64,000 nt of DNA from JALHVH01 sp963773685. GTDB lineage: Bacteria > Acidobacteriota > Aminicenantia > Aminicenantales > Saccharicenantaceae. Position 1 is the first letter of the stretch. Each line of letters opens with the position of its first letter. Location: assembly GCA_963773685.1 (NCBI GenBank), contig CAVZBY010000011.1, positions 496,001 to 560,000 on the forward strand. The letters run 5' to 3'. Under the pieces are notes generated by a model. The model did not search any database and had not been told where the DNA came from. It saw nothing but the letters and a program-made list of their open reading frames with translations. Shown piece after piece: positions 33,301 through 42,513 of this stretch. Both the position numbers and the translations under genes were made by a program.

Positions 33301-34463
33301 CCGTCGTCGGGGCTTCGCCGGAGGCCCGGCCTCTTCCCGTGCCCCCGGGGCCGGAAGAGACGCTGGTCCGCACCGACGAGATCCTTTCCCCGGAGGCGGC
33401 CCTGGACATCATCGAGCGGCTCGGCACCTTCGGCGCCGTCCGGGCCTATACCGGGGGGCGGTCCTACGAGGACAGGCCCGTTCCGGTCATCGAGATCTTC
33501 GCCCCCCGGGAAGGGATCGTATCGACCGCCCGGCTCATCACGTTCAAGCCGACGCTCCAGCTGAGCGCCCGCCAGCATGCCAACGAGATCTCCTCGACGA
33601 ACTATACCCTCAGGCTGGCCGAGCTCCTCGCCCGTGACCGCGCCTGGCAGGACGCCGCCCGGAAGATCAATTTCGTCATCCAGCCCATGGAGAACCCCGA
33701 CGGGGCCGCCCTCGCCTTCGAGCTCGCCCGGCTCGCGCCCTTCCACAGCCTGCACGCCGGGCGCTACGGCTCCCTCGGGGTCGATATCGGCGCCCAGGTC
33801 GACGCCGGACGGCCCGTCCTCCCGGAGGCCGCGGTCCGGACGGAGCTGTACGACAAGTGGCTGCCGGACATCTACCTGAATCTCCACGGCTATCCCTCCC
33901 ACGAGTGGGTCCAGCAGTTCTCCAATTATTCCCCCTACCTCTTCCGCGATTATCGCGTCCCCCGCGGATGGTTCGCCTATTTCCGGGCGCCGGACCTCGC
34001 CATCTACGAGAAATGGAAGGCCGCCGGGCAGGAGCTCCTGTCCTTCATCACCCGGGAGATCCAGACGGACGAGAGGAGCCGCGAATCGAACAAGCGTCTC
34101 TACGACAGATACGGCCGCTGGGCGTCCCGCTGGCAGCCCCATCTCAGCCCCCTCGAGGTCACCGACGGGGTCAACGTTTACGCCAAGCGGCGGTCGTCCC
34201 GGGAGACCCGTCTGACCTTCCGGAGCCGCCTCACGTTCGTCGACGAAACGCCCGAGCTCATGGACGAAACGGCCTCGGGGGCCTGGCTGAGCTTCCTCTG
34301 CGAACAGGGCTTGGCCTACCTCAAGGCCCATGTCAAATACCTCAGCCAGGTCCGGTTCGCGACGGCCCGCATCGAAGAGGAGGTCGCGGGGAGGGTCCGC
34401 GTCGAATTCCACCGGGAACGGCCCGGAACGATGCCCGCGGCCGAGCGGGCCCCCGGAGATTGA
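30317..34463 (+). CDS. Very large exported M14-like zinc carboxypeptidase, frameshifted
   Basis: An exported protein of about 1,380 residues. A signal peptide (1-20) is followed by a long region of unknown fold with two calcium-type motifs, QDLDGDGHGE (about 37) and DRDGDGILDGLD (about 335). The M14 peptidase domain is C-terminal: zinc motif QHANEIS (HxxE), substrate segment QPMENPDGA and third ligand in IYLNLHGYPSHEW. One extra G near 32984 shifts the frame between EDWTGG and GPEMEVRWKE. The protein is continuous once it is removed. The role is presumably peptide or cell-wall peptide cleavage outside the cytoplasm. Confidence 0.8.
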
Positions 34464-34488
34464 AAAGCGGGCCGCGAATTGATAAGAT
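34460..34488 (+). promoter_or_regulatory. Predicted sigma70 promoter of the NtrC-type regulator
   Basis: TTGAAA (34460-34465), a 17-nt spacer and TAAGAT (34483-34488). It overlaps the stop codon of the M14-like gene and gives a short leader of about 23 nt. Confidence 0.5.
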
Positions 34489-34517
34489 GAGGGCACGCGT
34501 ACGGGCGATGAGCTGAC

Positions 34518-35891
34518 ATGGAACTGCCGACGAGCCTGCTGGTCATTTCCCGGGATTTCTCCCTCTACGACACGGTGAAACGGTCCTCCCTGCCGGGCGA
34601 CACGAGCCTGTTCTTCTGCCAGCCCGACGAGGACCTCATCGCGGTCGTCCGCGAGAACGGGATCCGGACCGCCCTCCTCGACGCTCCCAAGTCCGGGCCC
34701 GACGCCGCCGTCCTGCTCAAGAAGCTGAAGCGCTTCGACCCGCTGATCGACGTCGTTATCCTGGGGGACGAGACCGGGCCGGAGGCCATCCTCGATTGGA
34801 TCCACAAGGGAGCGACCGACCACGTCCCGAAGCCCATCCAGGCCGGATCGATCGCCGCGGTCCTGGCGCGGATCGCGGAGCGGCGGACCCTGCGCAAGGA
34901 GACCTTCCAGCTGGAGAAGAAGCTGGAGCGGAAATACGTCTTCCAGGGCATGGTCAGCCGGAACCCGACGATGCTCGAGGTCTTCGCCCTCATCGAGAAC
35001 ATCGCCAGGCATTTCTCGGCCGTCCTCGTCACCGGAGAGACCGGAACGGGCAAGGAGGGCGCCGCCCGCGCCATCCACGCCCTGAGCCCCTTCAAGGACA
35101 AGCCTCTCGTCGTCTGCGACTGCGCCGCCATCCCCGAGAACCTTTTCGAGTCCGAGCTCTTCGGCTACCGGAAGGGGGCGTTCACCGGGGCGGACCGGGA
35201 CAAGCGCGGGCTGTTCAAGGAGGCGGACCAGGGCGTCATCTTCCTCGACGAGATCGCCGAGATCCCCGCGCCCGTCCAGTCCAAGCTTTTGCGCGTCCTG
35301 GAGAACCACCAGTTCCGGCCCCTGGGCGCCACGGAGAACACGGACGTCGAGGTCCGGATCATCGCGGCGACGAACCGCGATCTCGGCGAGGCCATCCGGG
35401 CGGGCACGTTCCGGGAGGACCTCTACCACCGTTTGAACCGGGTCGAGATCCGGCTCCCGCCGCTCCGGGAGCGGCTCGAGGACATCCCGCTGCTCGTCCG
35501 GCATTTCGTCCAGGCTTTCGGAAAGGAATACTCCAAGAATCTGCGCGGCGTCTCCCGGGACGTCCAGAAGATCTTCCTGAAGTACGACTGGCCGGGGAAC
35601 GTCCGGGAGCTGGAGAACGTCCTGGAGAGCGCCTCGATGGTCTGCCGGAAGGACTTCATCGAGGTCGCCAACCTGCCCAAGCACCTCAGGGACTTCGAAG
35701 CCCCCGCCGGGGCCCTGTCCCTCCTGCGCAAGGAGACCCTGTCCACGCTGGAGAGCCTGGAGCGGGAATATATCGTCTATCTGCTGAAGGTCACGAAGAA
35801 CAACCTGCGGCGGACGGCGGGCATCCTGGGGATCTCCCGGACGACGCTCTATAACAAGATGGCGAAGTTCAACCTCGCCCGGAAGCCCTAG
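34518..35891 (+). CDS. NtrC-family sigma54-dependent response regulator
   Basis: A 457-residue bacterial enhancer-binding protein. Residues 1-115 are a receiver-like domain. The phospho-acceptor Asp is kept (ALLDAPKSG) and the Lys is kept (VPKPI), but the usual N-terminal acidic pair is reduced to SRD, so phosphorylation may be altered. Residues about 145-370 are the AAA+ domain with GETGTGKE, the sigma54-contact loop GAFTGAD and Walker B VIFLDEIAE. Residues 410-457 are a Fis-type HTH. No sensor kinase is adjacent. Its HTH is strikingly like the stand-alone protein at 38143-38361. Confidence 0.95.
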   Translation: MELPTSLLVISRDFSLYDTVKRSSLPGDTSLFFCQPDEDLIAVVRENGIRTALLDAPKSGPDAAVLLKKLKRFDPLIDVVILGDETGPEAILDWIHKGATDHVPKPIQAGSIAAVLARIAERRTLRKETFQLEKKLERKYVFQGMVSRNPTMLEVFALIENIARHFSAVLVTGETGTGKEGAARAIHALSPFKDKPLVVCDCAAIPENLFESELFGYRKGAFTGADRDKRGLFKEADQGVIFLDEIAEIPAPVQSKLLRVLENHQFRPLGATENTDVEVRIIAATNRDLGEAIRAGTFREDLYHRLNRVEIRLPPLRERLEDIPLLVRHFVQAFGKEYSKNLRGVSRDVQKIFLKYDWPGNVRELENVLESASMVCRKDFIEVANLPKHLRDFEAPAGALSLLRKETLSTLESLEREYIVYLLKVTKNNLRRTAGILGISRTTLYNKMAKFNLARKP

Positions 35892-36511
35892 AACATATAC
35901 CCGAGGAGGAAGGACACCGATCCGTTCCGGATGTCGTCGTCCGGTTCCTTGGACAAGGTCAGCAGCCCGGCCGTATAGCGCACGTCGAACGTGATGCGCC
36001 CCTTCCCGACGGGGACCTCGACCCCCGCCCCGGCCGCCAGCCCGAGATCGAAGCCCATGACGTTATCCAGCGCCTCCTCCTGGGACTCGCCGGCGAACCG
36101 CGCGTCGACCCTGGCGCGGATGTTCAGGGCGGGCGCCGGGCCCGCGAATACATGGGTCCGGAAGCTCCGGAAGAGCGGGAAATAGAGCTTGGCGAGGATC
36201 GGCAGCTCGACGTATTCGAGGCTCATGATCTCCCGGTACGCGTCCGCCCCCTGCCCGTTGACGTACTTGGACCCCTTCATCACGAACAGCAGCTCCGGCT
36301 GGAGGGCGAACCGGGCGCCGAACCGGTAGGACATGAATATCCCGTAGCTGAAGCCCGCTCGGAACTTCTGATCGTAGACGTCCCGGCCGAAAACGTTGGA
36401 CAGCGCCACCCCGGCCTTGATGCCGAATTCGGTGACCTCGGAGGGAACGGCGACGGGCGCGGCCGCCAGGACCGACAGGACCACCAGAAGCGCCGGAAGC
36501 GATCTTTTCAT
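35888..36511 (-). CDS. PorT-like outer-membrane beta-barrel protein
   Basis: A 207-residue exported protein: signal peptide MKRSLPALLVVLSVLAAAPV, then alternating amphipathic strands ending in an aromatic residue (FLLGYMF), the usual OM-barrel signal. EFGIKAGVALSNVFG and LQPELLFVMKGSKY resemble the PorT/OMP_b-brl_2 family. The ATG at 36511 is supported by AAGGAG 8 nt upstream. The stop overlaps the convergent regulator stop by 4 nt. The function is unknown. Confidence 0.8.
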   Translation of the reverse strand: MKRSLPALLVVLSVLAAAPVAVPSEVTEFGIKAGVALSNVFGRDVYDQKFRAGFSYGIFMSYRFGARFALQPELLFVMKGSKYVNGQGADAYREIMSLEYVELPILAKLYFPLFRSFRTHVFAGPAPALNIRARVDARFAGESQEEALDNVMGFDLGLAAGAGVEVPVGKGRITFDVRYTAGLLTLSKEPDDDIRNGSVSFLLGYMF

Positions 36512-36537
36512 TCCAGGATCTCCTTTCCCGGGGCCGC

Positions 36538-37788
36538 TCAATCGGAGACGACGGTCCGGTTCCCTCCGAGCTCCTTGGCCCTGTACATGGCCTTGTCGGC
36601 CCTGGCCAGGACCTCGGCGGGGATCTCGTGCTCCTTGATCAGGGCCAGGCCGATGCTGAGGCTGAGCCGGGAATCGCCCATTTCGGGGATGAACGCATGG
36701 TCCGCCACGGCCTCGCAGAGCCTCTGGGCGAACTTCCGGGCCTCGGCGAGGTCGAGGTCCTCGAGGAGGACCGCGAACTCGTCCCCGCCCAGTCGGGTCA
36801 GGAGGTCGCTCGCCCGCATGAGCTTGCGGAGCAGGACGCCCAGCTCCCTGAGCACCGTATCGCCCGCGCCATGGCCGTATCGGTCGTTGACGTCCTTGAA
36901 CCGGTCCAGGTCCAGGACGAGGACGACGCTGTCGACATCGCGCTCCGCCCGGGAGATGACGCGGGGCAGGTCGGTCTCGATCACGCGCCTGTTGGGCAGC
37001 CCGGTCAGCTGGTCGTGGGTAGCCTGGTAGAACAGGTCCTGCTCATGGGTCTTCCGCTCGGTGATGTCGTAACAGGAGCCGAGGAACCCGGCGAATTCGC
37101 CGTCCAGGTCGCGGAAAGGCCGGCCCACGTTCAGCATCCAGCGGAACTTCCCGTCGTTCCGCCGGACCCGGAACTCCATCTCGAACGGCCGGTGCGCGCC
37201 GACGGCGCCCGCATAGACGTCCCGGAACCTCTCGAGATCGTCCGGGTGCAGTCCCTGCGTCCAGCCTTCGCCGACCTCCTCCTCCATGCCCTTTCCGGTG
37301 AACTGGAGCCAGGCCCTGTTGAAGTAATCGAAACGGCCGTCGGACCCGGCCCTCCAGATGAGGGTCGGGAATTCCTCGAACAGGGTCAGGTAGAAGTCCC
37401 GCGCCCGGGCCACGGTCCGCTCCGCCTGTTTCAGGTAGGAGATGTCGTTGAGCAGGACGATCGTCCCGACGAACTTCTCGTAGAGGTCGCGCCGCCGCTT
37501 GAGCTTGATCTGGAAATGGATGAGTCCGTCCCGGGTTTCGACGTCCTTCTCGAAGCTCGTCTCGTTGTCTTCGCCCGTCACGAAAGCGTCCAGGTCGTCA
37601 CGGAGCCACGGAAGGACCTCGTCCAGGCGGACCTTCCCGTAATAATCGACGCCGGTGGGCAGGGACTCGCGGAAGAGCTCGAAAGCGGCGTTGTTGATGT
37701 TGTCGATCCGGTTCTCGACGTCGAGGATGAAGGACGGGTTGGGGATGACCTCGAAGATGGTCAGGTACTTGTCGCGTTCCGGGTTCAT
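36538..37788 (-). CDS. PAS-PAS-GGDEF diguanylate cyclase
   Basis: A 416-residue soluble signalling protein. PAS 1 covers about residues 5-120 and PAS 2 about 130-255 (ending CYDITERKTHEQ); the GGDEF domain covers about 265-416. The active site is LGGDEF, and an RASD inhibitory I-site lies five residues before it, so product feedback is expected. No EAL domain is fused and there are no membrane helices. It should make cyclic di-GMP in response to an unknown PAS ligand. It has a textbook promoter with the ATG 8 nt past the -10. Confidence 0.95.
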   Translation of the reverse strand: MNPERDKYLTIFEVIPNPSFILDVENRIDNINNAAFELFRESLPTGVDYYGKVRLDEVLPWLRDDLDAFVTGEDNETSFEKDVETRDGLIHFQIKLKRRRDLYEKFVGTIVLLNDISYLKQAERTVARARDFYLTLFEEFPTLIWRAGSDGRFDYFNRAWLQFTGKGMEEEVGEGWTQGLHPDDLERFRDVYAGAVGAHRPFEMEFRVRRNDGKFRWMLNVGRPFRDLDGEFAGFLGSCYDITERKTHEQDLFYQATHDQLTGLPNRRVIETDLPRVISRAERDVDSVVLVLDLDRFKDVNDRYGHGAGDTVLRELGVLLRKLMRASDLLTRLGGDEFAVLLEDLDLAEARKFAQRLCEAVADHAFIPEMGDSRLSLSIGLALIKEHEIPAEVLARADKAMYRAKELGGNRTVVSD

Positions 37789-37796
37789 GTAGGGAA

Positions 37797-37825
37797 TCTA
37801 TAGCGCATTCGGGCCGCGCCGTCAA
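37797..37825 (-). promoter_or_regulatory. Predicted sigma70 promoter of the GGDEF gene, leaderless
   Basis: TTGACG (37825 to 37820), a 17-nt spacer and TATAGA (37802 to 37797) on the minus strand, with 8 nt to the ATG at 37788. No Shine-Dalgarno could fit on the transcript. Confidence 0.75.
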
Positions 37826-37920
37826 CCGCTCGCTGCGACGGCTTCCCGTCGGCGACGGACGGCCGGTCGAGGCCCCTCCGGGAGCCGTTCCACCGTACGG
37901 GGGCCCATTTCACCCAGGAG

Positions 37921-38110
37921 ACTCAAGGACATAGAATGACCTGTTTTGGGTCATTATACAGATTATTCTTATATATAATTGTATATAAACAGTTTACTAA
38001 TTATTATTGAGAGCAAGTGTCCTGATATTATACACTTAATTGTTACTTCTATCGGACCGCTATATTGGTTCAATCAATTTAATTGCAATAACTTACGAAT
38101 TATCCGACAG
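37921..38110. other. AT-rich regulatory island
   Basis: About 190 nt of strongly AT-rich DNA in otherwise GC-rich sequence, including a TATATAATTGTATATA stretch and many short A/T runs. No coding potential was recognised. It lies between the divergently read GGDEF gene and the small HTH gene. It could be a bendable regulatory region, for example for an activator looping to a sigma54 promoter or for a nucleoid protein. Confidence 0.6.
37935..37955. promoter_or_regulatory. Inverted repeat, candidate activator binding site
   Basis: AATGACC and GGTCATT with a 7-nt spacer, a perfect dyad about 160 nt upstream of the sigma54-type promoter. That is a usual distance for an enhancer bound by NtrC-like proteins. 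Confidence 0.5.
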
Positions 38111-38111
38111 C

Positions 38112-38128
38112 TTGGCCCTTCTTTTGCA
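38112..38128 (+). promoter_or_regulatory. Candidate sigma54 (-24/-12) promoter
   Basis: TTGGCCCTTCTTTTGCA: TTGGC and TTGCA with exactly 10 nt between GG (38114-38115) and GC (38126-38127). The predicted start is near 38139. Confidence 0.6.
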
Positions 38129-38142
38129 TAAGAAAGGGCGCT

Positions 38143-38361
38143 ATGGAAGAAAGATCGATGAGAAGCTACCTGGATTGTTACCTCGAAACGGCGAGGAATA
38201 AGCCGGAGCTTCCGACGCTCCGGGACCTCGAGAGGGATTACATCGTCTATCTCCTGGAAGTCACCGACCACAACGTCACGCTGGCCTCCAGGATCCTGGA
38301 CATCTCGAGGACGGCGGTCTATCAGAAGATCGCCCGGTACGATATCGCCAGGCCGAACTAG
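38143..38361 (+). CDS. Stand-alone Fis/NtrC-type HTH protein
   Basis: A 72-residue protein that is essentially the C-terminal DNA-binding domain of an NtrC-type activator without receiver or AAA+ parts. Its LRDLERDYIVYLLEVT and SRTAVYQKIARYDIARP segments match the C-terminus of the regulator at 34518-35891 (LESLEREYIVYLLKVT and SRTTLYNKMAKFNLARKP). The candidate sigma54 start at 38139 would leave no room for a ribosome site before 38143, so the ATG at 38158 may be the true start. It may compete with or modulate the full-length activator. Confidence 0.75.
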   Translation: MEERSMRSYLDCYLETARNKPELPTLRDLERDYIVYLLEVTDHNVTLASRILDISRTAVYQKIARYDIARPN

Positions 38362-38564
38362 GCCTTCTTCATTTCATCGTTTCGAGGACCGCCCGCAGGT
38401 TATCCAAACCGCGCTTCGGGTGTTCACGGGCCAAATTGTGGACCGGAACATCCTGGGAAACCAACCCGTCGGCCCTCCCCCCGAAACGGCTTCCCTTTCC
38501 TTGGACTTTTCGATAGAATGAGCGTATTCCGGCAATGAAAAACATCGACGCGCTTGGAGGAACT

Positions 38565-39299
38565 ATGAAAAAAGCTCTCTTATGGCTTCTGGCGGGTGCT
38601 TTCATCGTCTCTTCGCTTCCCGTCACGGGATACGGCCAGGAGGCCGGGGAGATCCTGGAAAAGATGATCGAGGCCCAAGGCGGCCGCAAGGTCCTCGAAA
38701 GTCTCAAGGACACGACCATCACGGGCACGATGGAGCTCGTCCAGCAGGGCATGAACGCCACGATGACCATGTATCAGAAGGAACCCAACATGATGCGGAT
38801 GGACCTCGAGATTATGGGCATGGTCGTCACCCAGGCCTACGACGGCCAGAAGGGCTGGTACCTCAATCCCCAGACCGGGACGGCCCAGGAGATGGACGAG
38901 AACATGAACAAGGAGTTCAAGCGCCAGGCCCTGGGGAACGACAGCCTCCTCAACCCGGCCAAGTACGGCATCTCCTACGCCTACAAGGGCAAGGAAAAGG
39001 TCGGCGACAAGGAATGCCTGGTCCTCGAGCAGACCATGTCGGACGGCCACAAGAGCACGCTCTACATCGACCCGGACACCTATCTCACGGCCAAGGCCAA
39101 GACGACGACCCTGTCGCAGATGGGCGGAGGGGAGGTCCAGTCGGAGACGGTCTTCGGGGATTACCGGAAGGAAGGCGACGCCGTTACGGCCCACACCATG
39201 ACGATCCTCCAGGAAGGCGCCGAATTCGCCCGGATGACCCTGACCAAGATCACGTTCAATTCGGGCCTCGAGGATTCGCTCTTCCAGATGTCCCGGTGA
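38565..39299 (+). CDS. Outer-membrane lipoprotein-sorting-like (LolA/LolB fold) protein
   Basis: A 244-residue exported protein with a signal peptide (residues 1-26). AGEILEKMIEAQGGRKVLES and the later YIDPDTYLTAKAK strand are typical of LolA-like half-barrels that carry lipids or lipoproteins through the periplasm. GGAGG lies 4 nt before the ATG, which fixes this start over one ten codons earlier. A -10-like TAGAAT is at 38514-38519. The M48 peptidase follows after 16 nt. Confidence 0.75.
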   Translation: MKKALLWLLAGAFIVSSLPVTGYGQEAGEILEKMIEAQGGRKVLESLKDTTITGTMELVQQGMNATMTMYQKEPNMMRMDLEIMGMVVTQAYDGQKGWYLNPQTGTAQEMDENMNKEFKRQALGNDSLLNPAKYGISYAYKGKEKVGDKECLVLEQTMSDGHKSTLYIDPDTYLTAKAKTTTLSQMGGGEVQSETVFGDYRKEGDAVTAHTMTILQEGAEFARMTLTKITFNSGLEDSLFQMSR

Positions 39300-39315
39300 C
39301 GCCCGGGGGGGTGTC

Positions 39316-40753
39316 ATGAGATCGCCGCGCGTCCCGGCCTTCGCGCTGATCGCGGCCTGCCTTTTCGCGGCGTCCTGCGCCGTCAATCCCGTATCGGGGA
39401 AGAAGGAGCTGAGCCTGTTCTCGGAACAGCAGGAGCTCGCCTTGGGCAAGCAGAGCGACGCCGAGGTCCGCGGCCAATACGGGGCCTACGCCGACGAATT
39501 CCTCACCGCCTACGTCGCCGCCGCCGGCGGAACCATCGCCCGGGGAACGCACCGGCCCGATCTGCCCTATCGATTCATCGTCCTCGACAGCCCCGTGATC
39601 AACGCCTTCGCCGTCCCGGGCGGGTACATCTACCTCACCCGCGGCATCCTCGCCCTGATGAGCTCGGAGGCCGAGATGGCCGTCGTTCTCGGCCATGAGC
39701 TCGGCCACGTCAACGCCCGGCACAGCGTCCGGAAGATGAGCCAGCTGATCCTCGTCCAGGTCGGCCTGGCCGTCGGAAGCGCCCTCAGCGATACGTTCGC
39801 GAAGATCTCGGGCGTCGCCGGGATCGGCGTCCAGCTCCTCTTCCTGAAGTTCAGCCGTGACGACGAGCGCGAGGCCGACCGGCTGGGCGTCGCTTATTCG
39901 CGGAAAGCGGGCTACGACCCCTCGCGCATGGTCGATTTTTTCACCTCCCTCCAGAAGATGGGCGACCTCTCCGGGAAGGGCTCTTCCCTTCCGGGCTTCC
40001 TCTCGACGCACCCCCTGACCAGCGAGCGCATCCGCAACGTCGGCGGCCTTCTGCTCGCCTCGGACCCCAAGCTCCTCAGGCGGGACGCCGCCTACGGCCG
40101 CCGGATCGACGGTCTCGTTTACGGCGACGATCCGCGCCAGGGATTCGTCGAGGGCCGCGGGTTCTTTCATCCGGGCCTGAGGTTCCAGTGCTCGTTCCCC
40201 GAAGGGTGGAAGGTCCAGAACACCCCCGCCCGGGTGACAGTTGGCCTCTCCGAACGACGACGCGGCGATCGCCCTGTTCGCCGAGAAGACATCCGAGGGC
40301 CTCGAAGCCTACGCCAAGAAGAAGGCCGCCGCCATCGAAGGCGGCACCTTCATCGACGGCCGGTCCGCCCAGGTCCACGGCCTGACCTGCCTCCACCGGA
40401 CCTATGACGTCGCCCAGCCGCAGAAAGAGGCTCTCCGCGTCCGGTATTCGTTCATCCGGAAGGGCGATTCCGTCTTTTCGTTCGCGGCCCTGGCCACGGC
40501 TTCCGGCTTCGCCCGGCGCGAGGCGGATTTCCGCCGGGTCGTCGATTCCTTCCAGGATCTCCGGGACCCCGCCCGGCTGAGCCGCCAGCCCCGCCGCATC
40601 CGTGTGGTCGAAGCCGACGGGACGCGGACGCTCCGGGCGATCTTCGAGGGGGCGGGGATGGAAAAGGACCTCTGGCCGCGGTTCGCGGTGATGAACGGGC
40701 TCGCCGTAGATGCCGCGCCGCCGCGGGGGCGGCCGGTCAAGATCGTCCGCTGA
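39316..40753 (+). CDS. M48-family metallopeptidase lipoprotein, frameshifted
   Basis: A protein of about 478 residues with a lipoprotein signal (AASC, Cys 22). The peptidase domain has HELGH (about residue 135) and the downstream glutamate ligand in DDEREADRLG, like BepA and other M48 envelope quality-control peptidases. An extra base near 40236-40238 shifts the frame. Removing it joins TPARV to QLASPNDDAA and continues to the stop at 40753. The C-terminal half (about 285-478) is a family-specific domain. A role in OM protein or lipoprotein turnover is inferred. Confidence 0.88.
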
Positions 40754-40759
40754 GGGACG

Positions 40760-41674
40760 TCAGGCCCTCGACTCGCGGATGACGTCGTAGGCCAGTCTCA
40801 GGGCCCGCAGGCCTTCCGCGCCGCTGACCTTGGTCATCTTGCCCGTGTCGACGCATTCCAGGAAGTTCTTCAGCTCCCTCTTGAGGGGCTCGTCCTTCTG
40901 GATCTTCAGGGTCTTGATGTCGGTCTGGCGGCCGTCGAGGGGGAAGACCTTGACCTCCTGGTCGATGTAGTCGATCGAATAGTAGGACGTCGGCTCGAAG
41001 ATGCGGAGCTTGCGGACCTTGCCCTGATGGACCCGGCTGGCCGTGAGCGTCGCGACGCAGCCCGACCGGAACTCCAGCCTGGCGTTGGCGATGTCGGTCT
41101 TCTCGGAGACGACGTGGATGCCGGAGGATTTGATGGACGCGACCTCGTCCTTGATGAGGGCCAGGATGATGTCCAGGTCGTGGATCATGAGGTCGAGGAC
41201 GACGTCGATGTCGAGGGACCGGGCCGAGAAGGAGCCCAGCCTCTGGACCTCGATGAAGCGGGGGTCCGAGATCATGTTCTCGACGGCCTCGACGGCCGGG
41301 TTGAACCGCTCGAGGTGGCCGACCTGGAGGATGAGGTTGTTCTTCGCCGCGAGCTCGAGGAGCTTCTCGCCCTGCTCGACGGTCTCGGTGATGGGCTTCT
41401 CGACCAGGACGTGCTTGCCGTGCCGGAGGAGGTTCTCGGAGACCTTGAAGTGGGCGGACGTGTCGGTGGCGACGACGGCGGCGTCGATCTGGTCGATCAT
41501 GTCCTCGTAGTTCTCGAAATACCGGACGCCGTGGCGGTTGCCGATCTGGAGGGCCTTCTGGAAGTCGATATCGGCCACGGCCTGGAGGTCGGCCTCCTCG
41601 AGGTAGGACAGGATGCGGGCATGCTGAGTGCCCAGATAGCCGACGCCGACGATGCCCACTCGGATGCTGTTCAT
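40760..41674 (-). CDS. Gfo/Idh/MocA dehydrogenase, UDP-GlcNAc 3-dehydrogenase (GnnA)-like
   Basis: A 304-residue NAD(P)-dependent sugar dehydrogenase with Rossmann motif GIVGVGYLGTQHA and the catalytic EKPITETVEQGE segment. It is the last gene of the lipid A block and overlaps lpxI by 4 nt. In some bacteria a Gfo/Idh enzyme here, GnnA, oxidises UDP-GlcNAc at C3 so that lipid A gets an amide-linked chain. That role is inferred from position; the partner transaminase GnnB is not in the window. AAGGAG lies 8 nt before the ATG. Confidence 0.8.
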   Translation of the reverse strand: MNSIRVGIVGVGYLGTQHARILSYLEEADLQAVADIDFQKALQIGNRHGVRYFENYEDMIDQIDAAVVATDTSAHFKVSENLLRHGKHVLVEKPITETVEQGEKLLELAAKNNLILQVGHLERFNPAVEAVENMISDPRFIEVQRLGSFSARSLDIDVVLDLMIHDLDIILALIKDEVASIKSSGIHVVSEKTDIANARLEFRSGCVATLTASRVHQGKVRKLRIFEPTSYYSIDYIDQEVKVFPLDGRQTDIKTLKIQKDEPLKRELKNFLECVDTGKMTKVSGAEGLRALRLAYDVIRESRA

Positions 41675-42513
41675 GTTCCGCTCCTTGGCTCGCGTCGCTC
41701 CCCGGGCGGGCCCGTCGCGACGAGAGCGATGCCATGCTCGTCCGCCAGCGCGACGGACTCCTCTTTCCCGAAGAGAACGACCTTCCCGGCCTCGAAGGCG
41801 AAGGCGGCGGCCCGGGCTTCGACGAGGCTCCGGACCGTGCGCGGTCCCGCGCCCGGGAGGTCGATCCTCGGGTCCTGGTTCCCGCGGGCGACCTTGACCA
41901 CGATCGTCCCGGGGCCGGCCAGCTCGCCCGCCCTGAGGATGGCCGCGTCCGTGCCCTCGATCCCCTCGAGGGCGACGACAGCGCCGTCCTTGAGGACGAC
42001 CGTCTGCCCGGCGTCCAGGTCGGCCAGCGTCCGCGCGACGGCGAACCCGCGCCCGATATCCGCCCACGCGGCGGGCGCCGGCTTCGTCAGGGTCAGGACC
42101 CCCGGCGGGAAGAACATCTCTCCGAGGAAGGGAGACGGGTCCAGGACGCGGATCCCCTGCTCTTCGAAGAACGCGATGAGGCTCCCGATCAGGCGCGAAG
42201 GGCTCGTTCCCCCTGCCCTATCGAGGACACGGAGGGCCGCGGAATCCGCGTGGCCGGGCCTAAGCACGAACCCGGGGCGGACCTTGCCCGCGATGAGGAC
42301 CTCCGTGATCCCCCGGCTCTTCAGGAAGCCGATGAGGCCGCCCAGCTCTCCGGGCCCGAACCAGGCCGCGTCGGGGACGGCCTCGGCGAGGGCGCCCTCG
42401 GCTTCGCCGCGGACCGCGGCGACCACGGCCTCGAGGCCGCGCCGACGGGCTTCGGCGACGGCAAGGAGAGGAAATTCGCCGGAGCCGGCGATTATTCCGA
42501 TTCGCTGTCCCAT
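41671..42513 (-). CDS. lpxI: UDP-2,3-diacylglucosamine pyrophosphatase LpxI
   Basis: A 280-residue LpxI that hydrolyses UDP-2,3-diacyl-GlcN to lipid X and UMP; it replaces LpxH in many bacteria. The N-terminal IGIIAGSGEFPLLAVAEA and C-terminal GTIVVKVARGNQDPRIDLP segments are diagnostic. It overlaps lpxA by 22 nt and the dehydrogenase gene by 4 nt. Confidence 0.95.
   Translation of the reverse strand: MGQRIGIIAGSGEFPLLAVAEARRRGLEAVVAAVRGEAEGALAEAVPDAAWFGPGELGGLIGFLKSRGITEVLIAGKVRPGFVLRPGHADSAALRVLDRAGGTSPSRLIGSLIAFFEEQGIRVLDPSPFLGEMFFPPGVLTLTKPAPAAWADIGRGFAVARTLADLDAGQTVVLKDGAVVALEGIEGTDAAILRAGELAGPGTIVVKVARGNQDPRIDLPGAGPRTVRSLVEARAAAFAFEAGKVVLFGKEESVALADEHGIALVATGPPGERREPRSGT

Noticed and set aside
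38369..38480. Minus-strand segment encoding GLVSQDVPVHNLAREHPKRG and a stop
   Set aside because: It looks protein-like and might be a relic of a lost gene, but it is too short and no family was recognised, so it is not listed as a feature.
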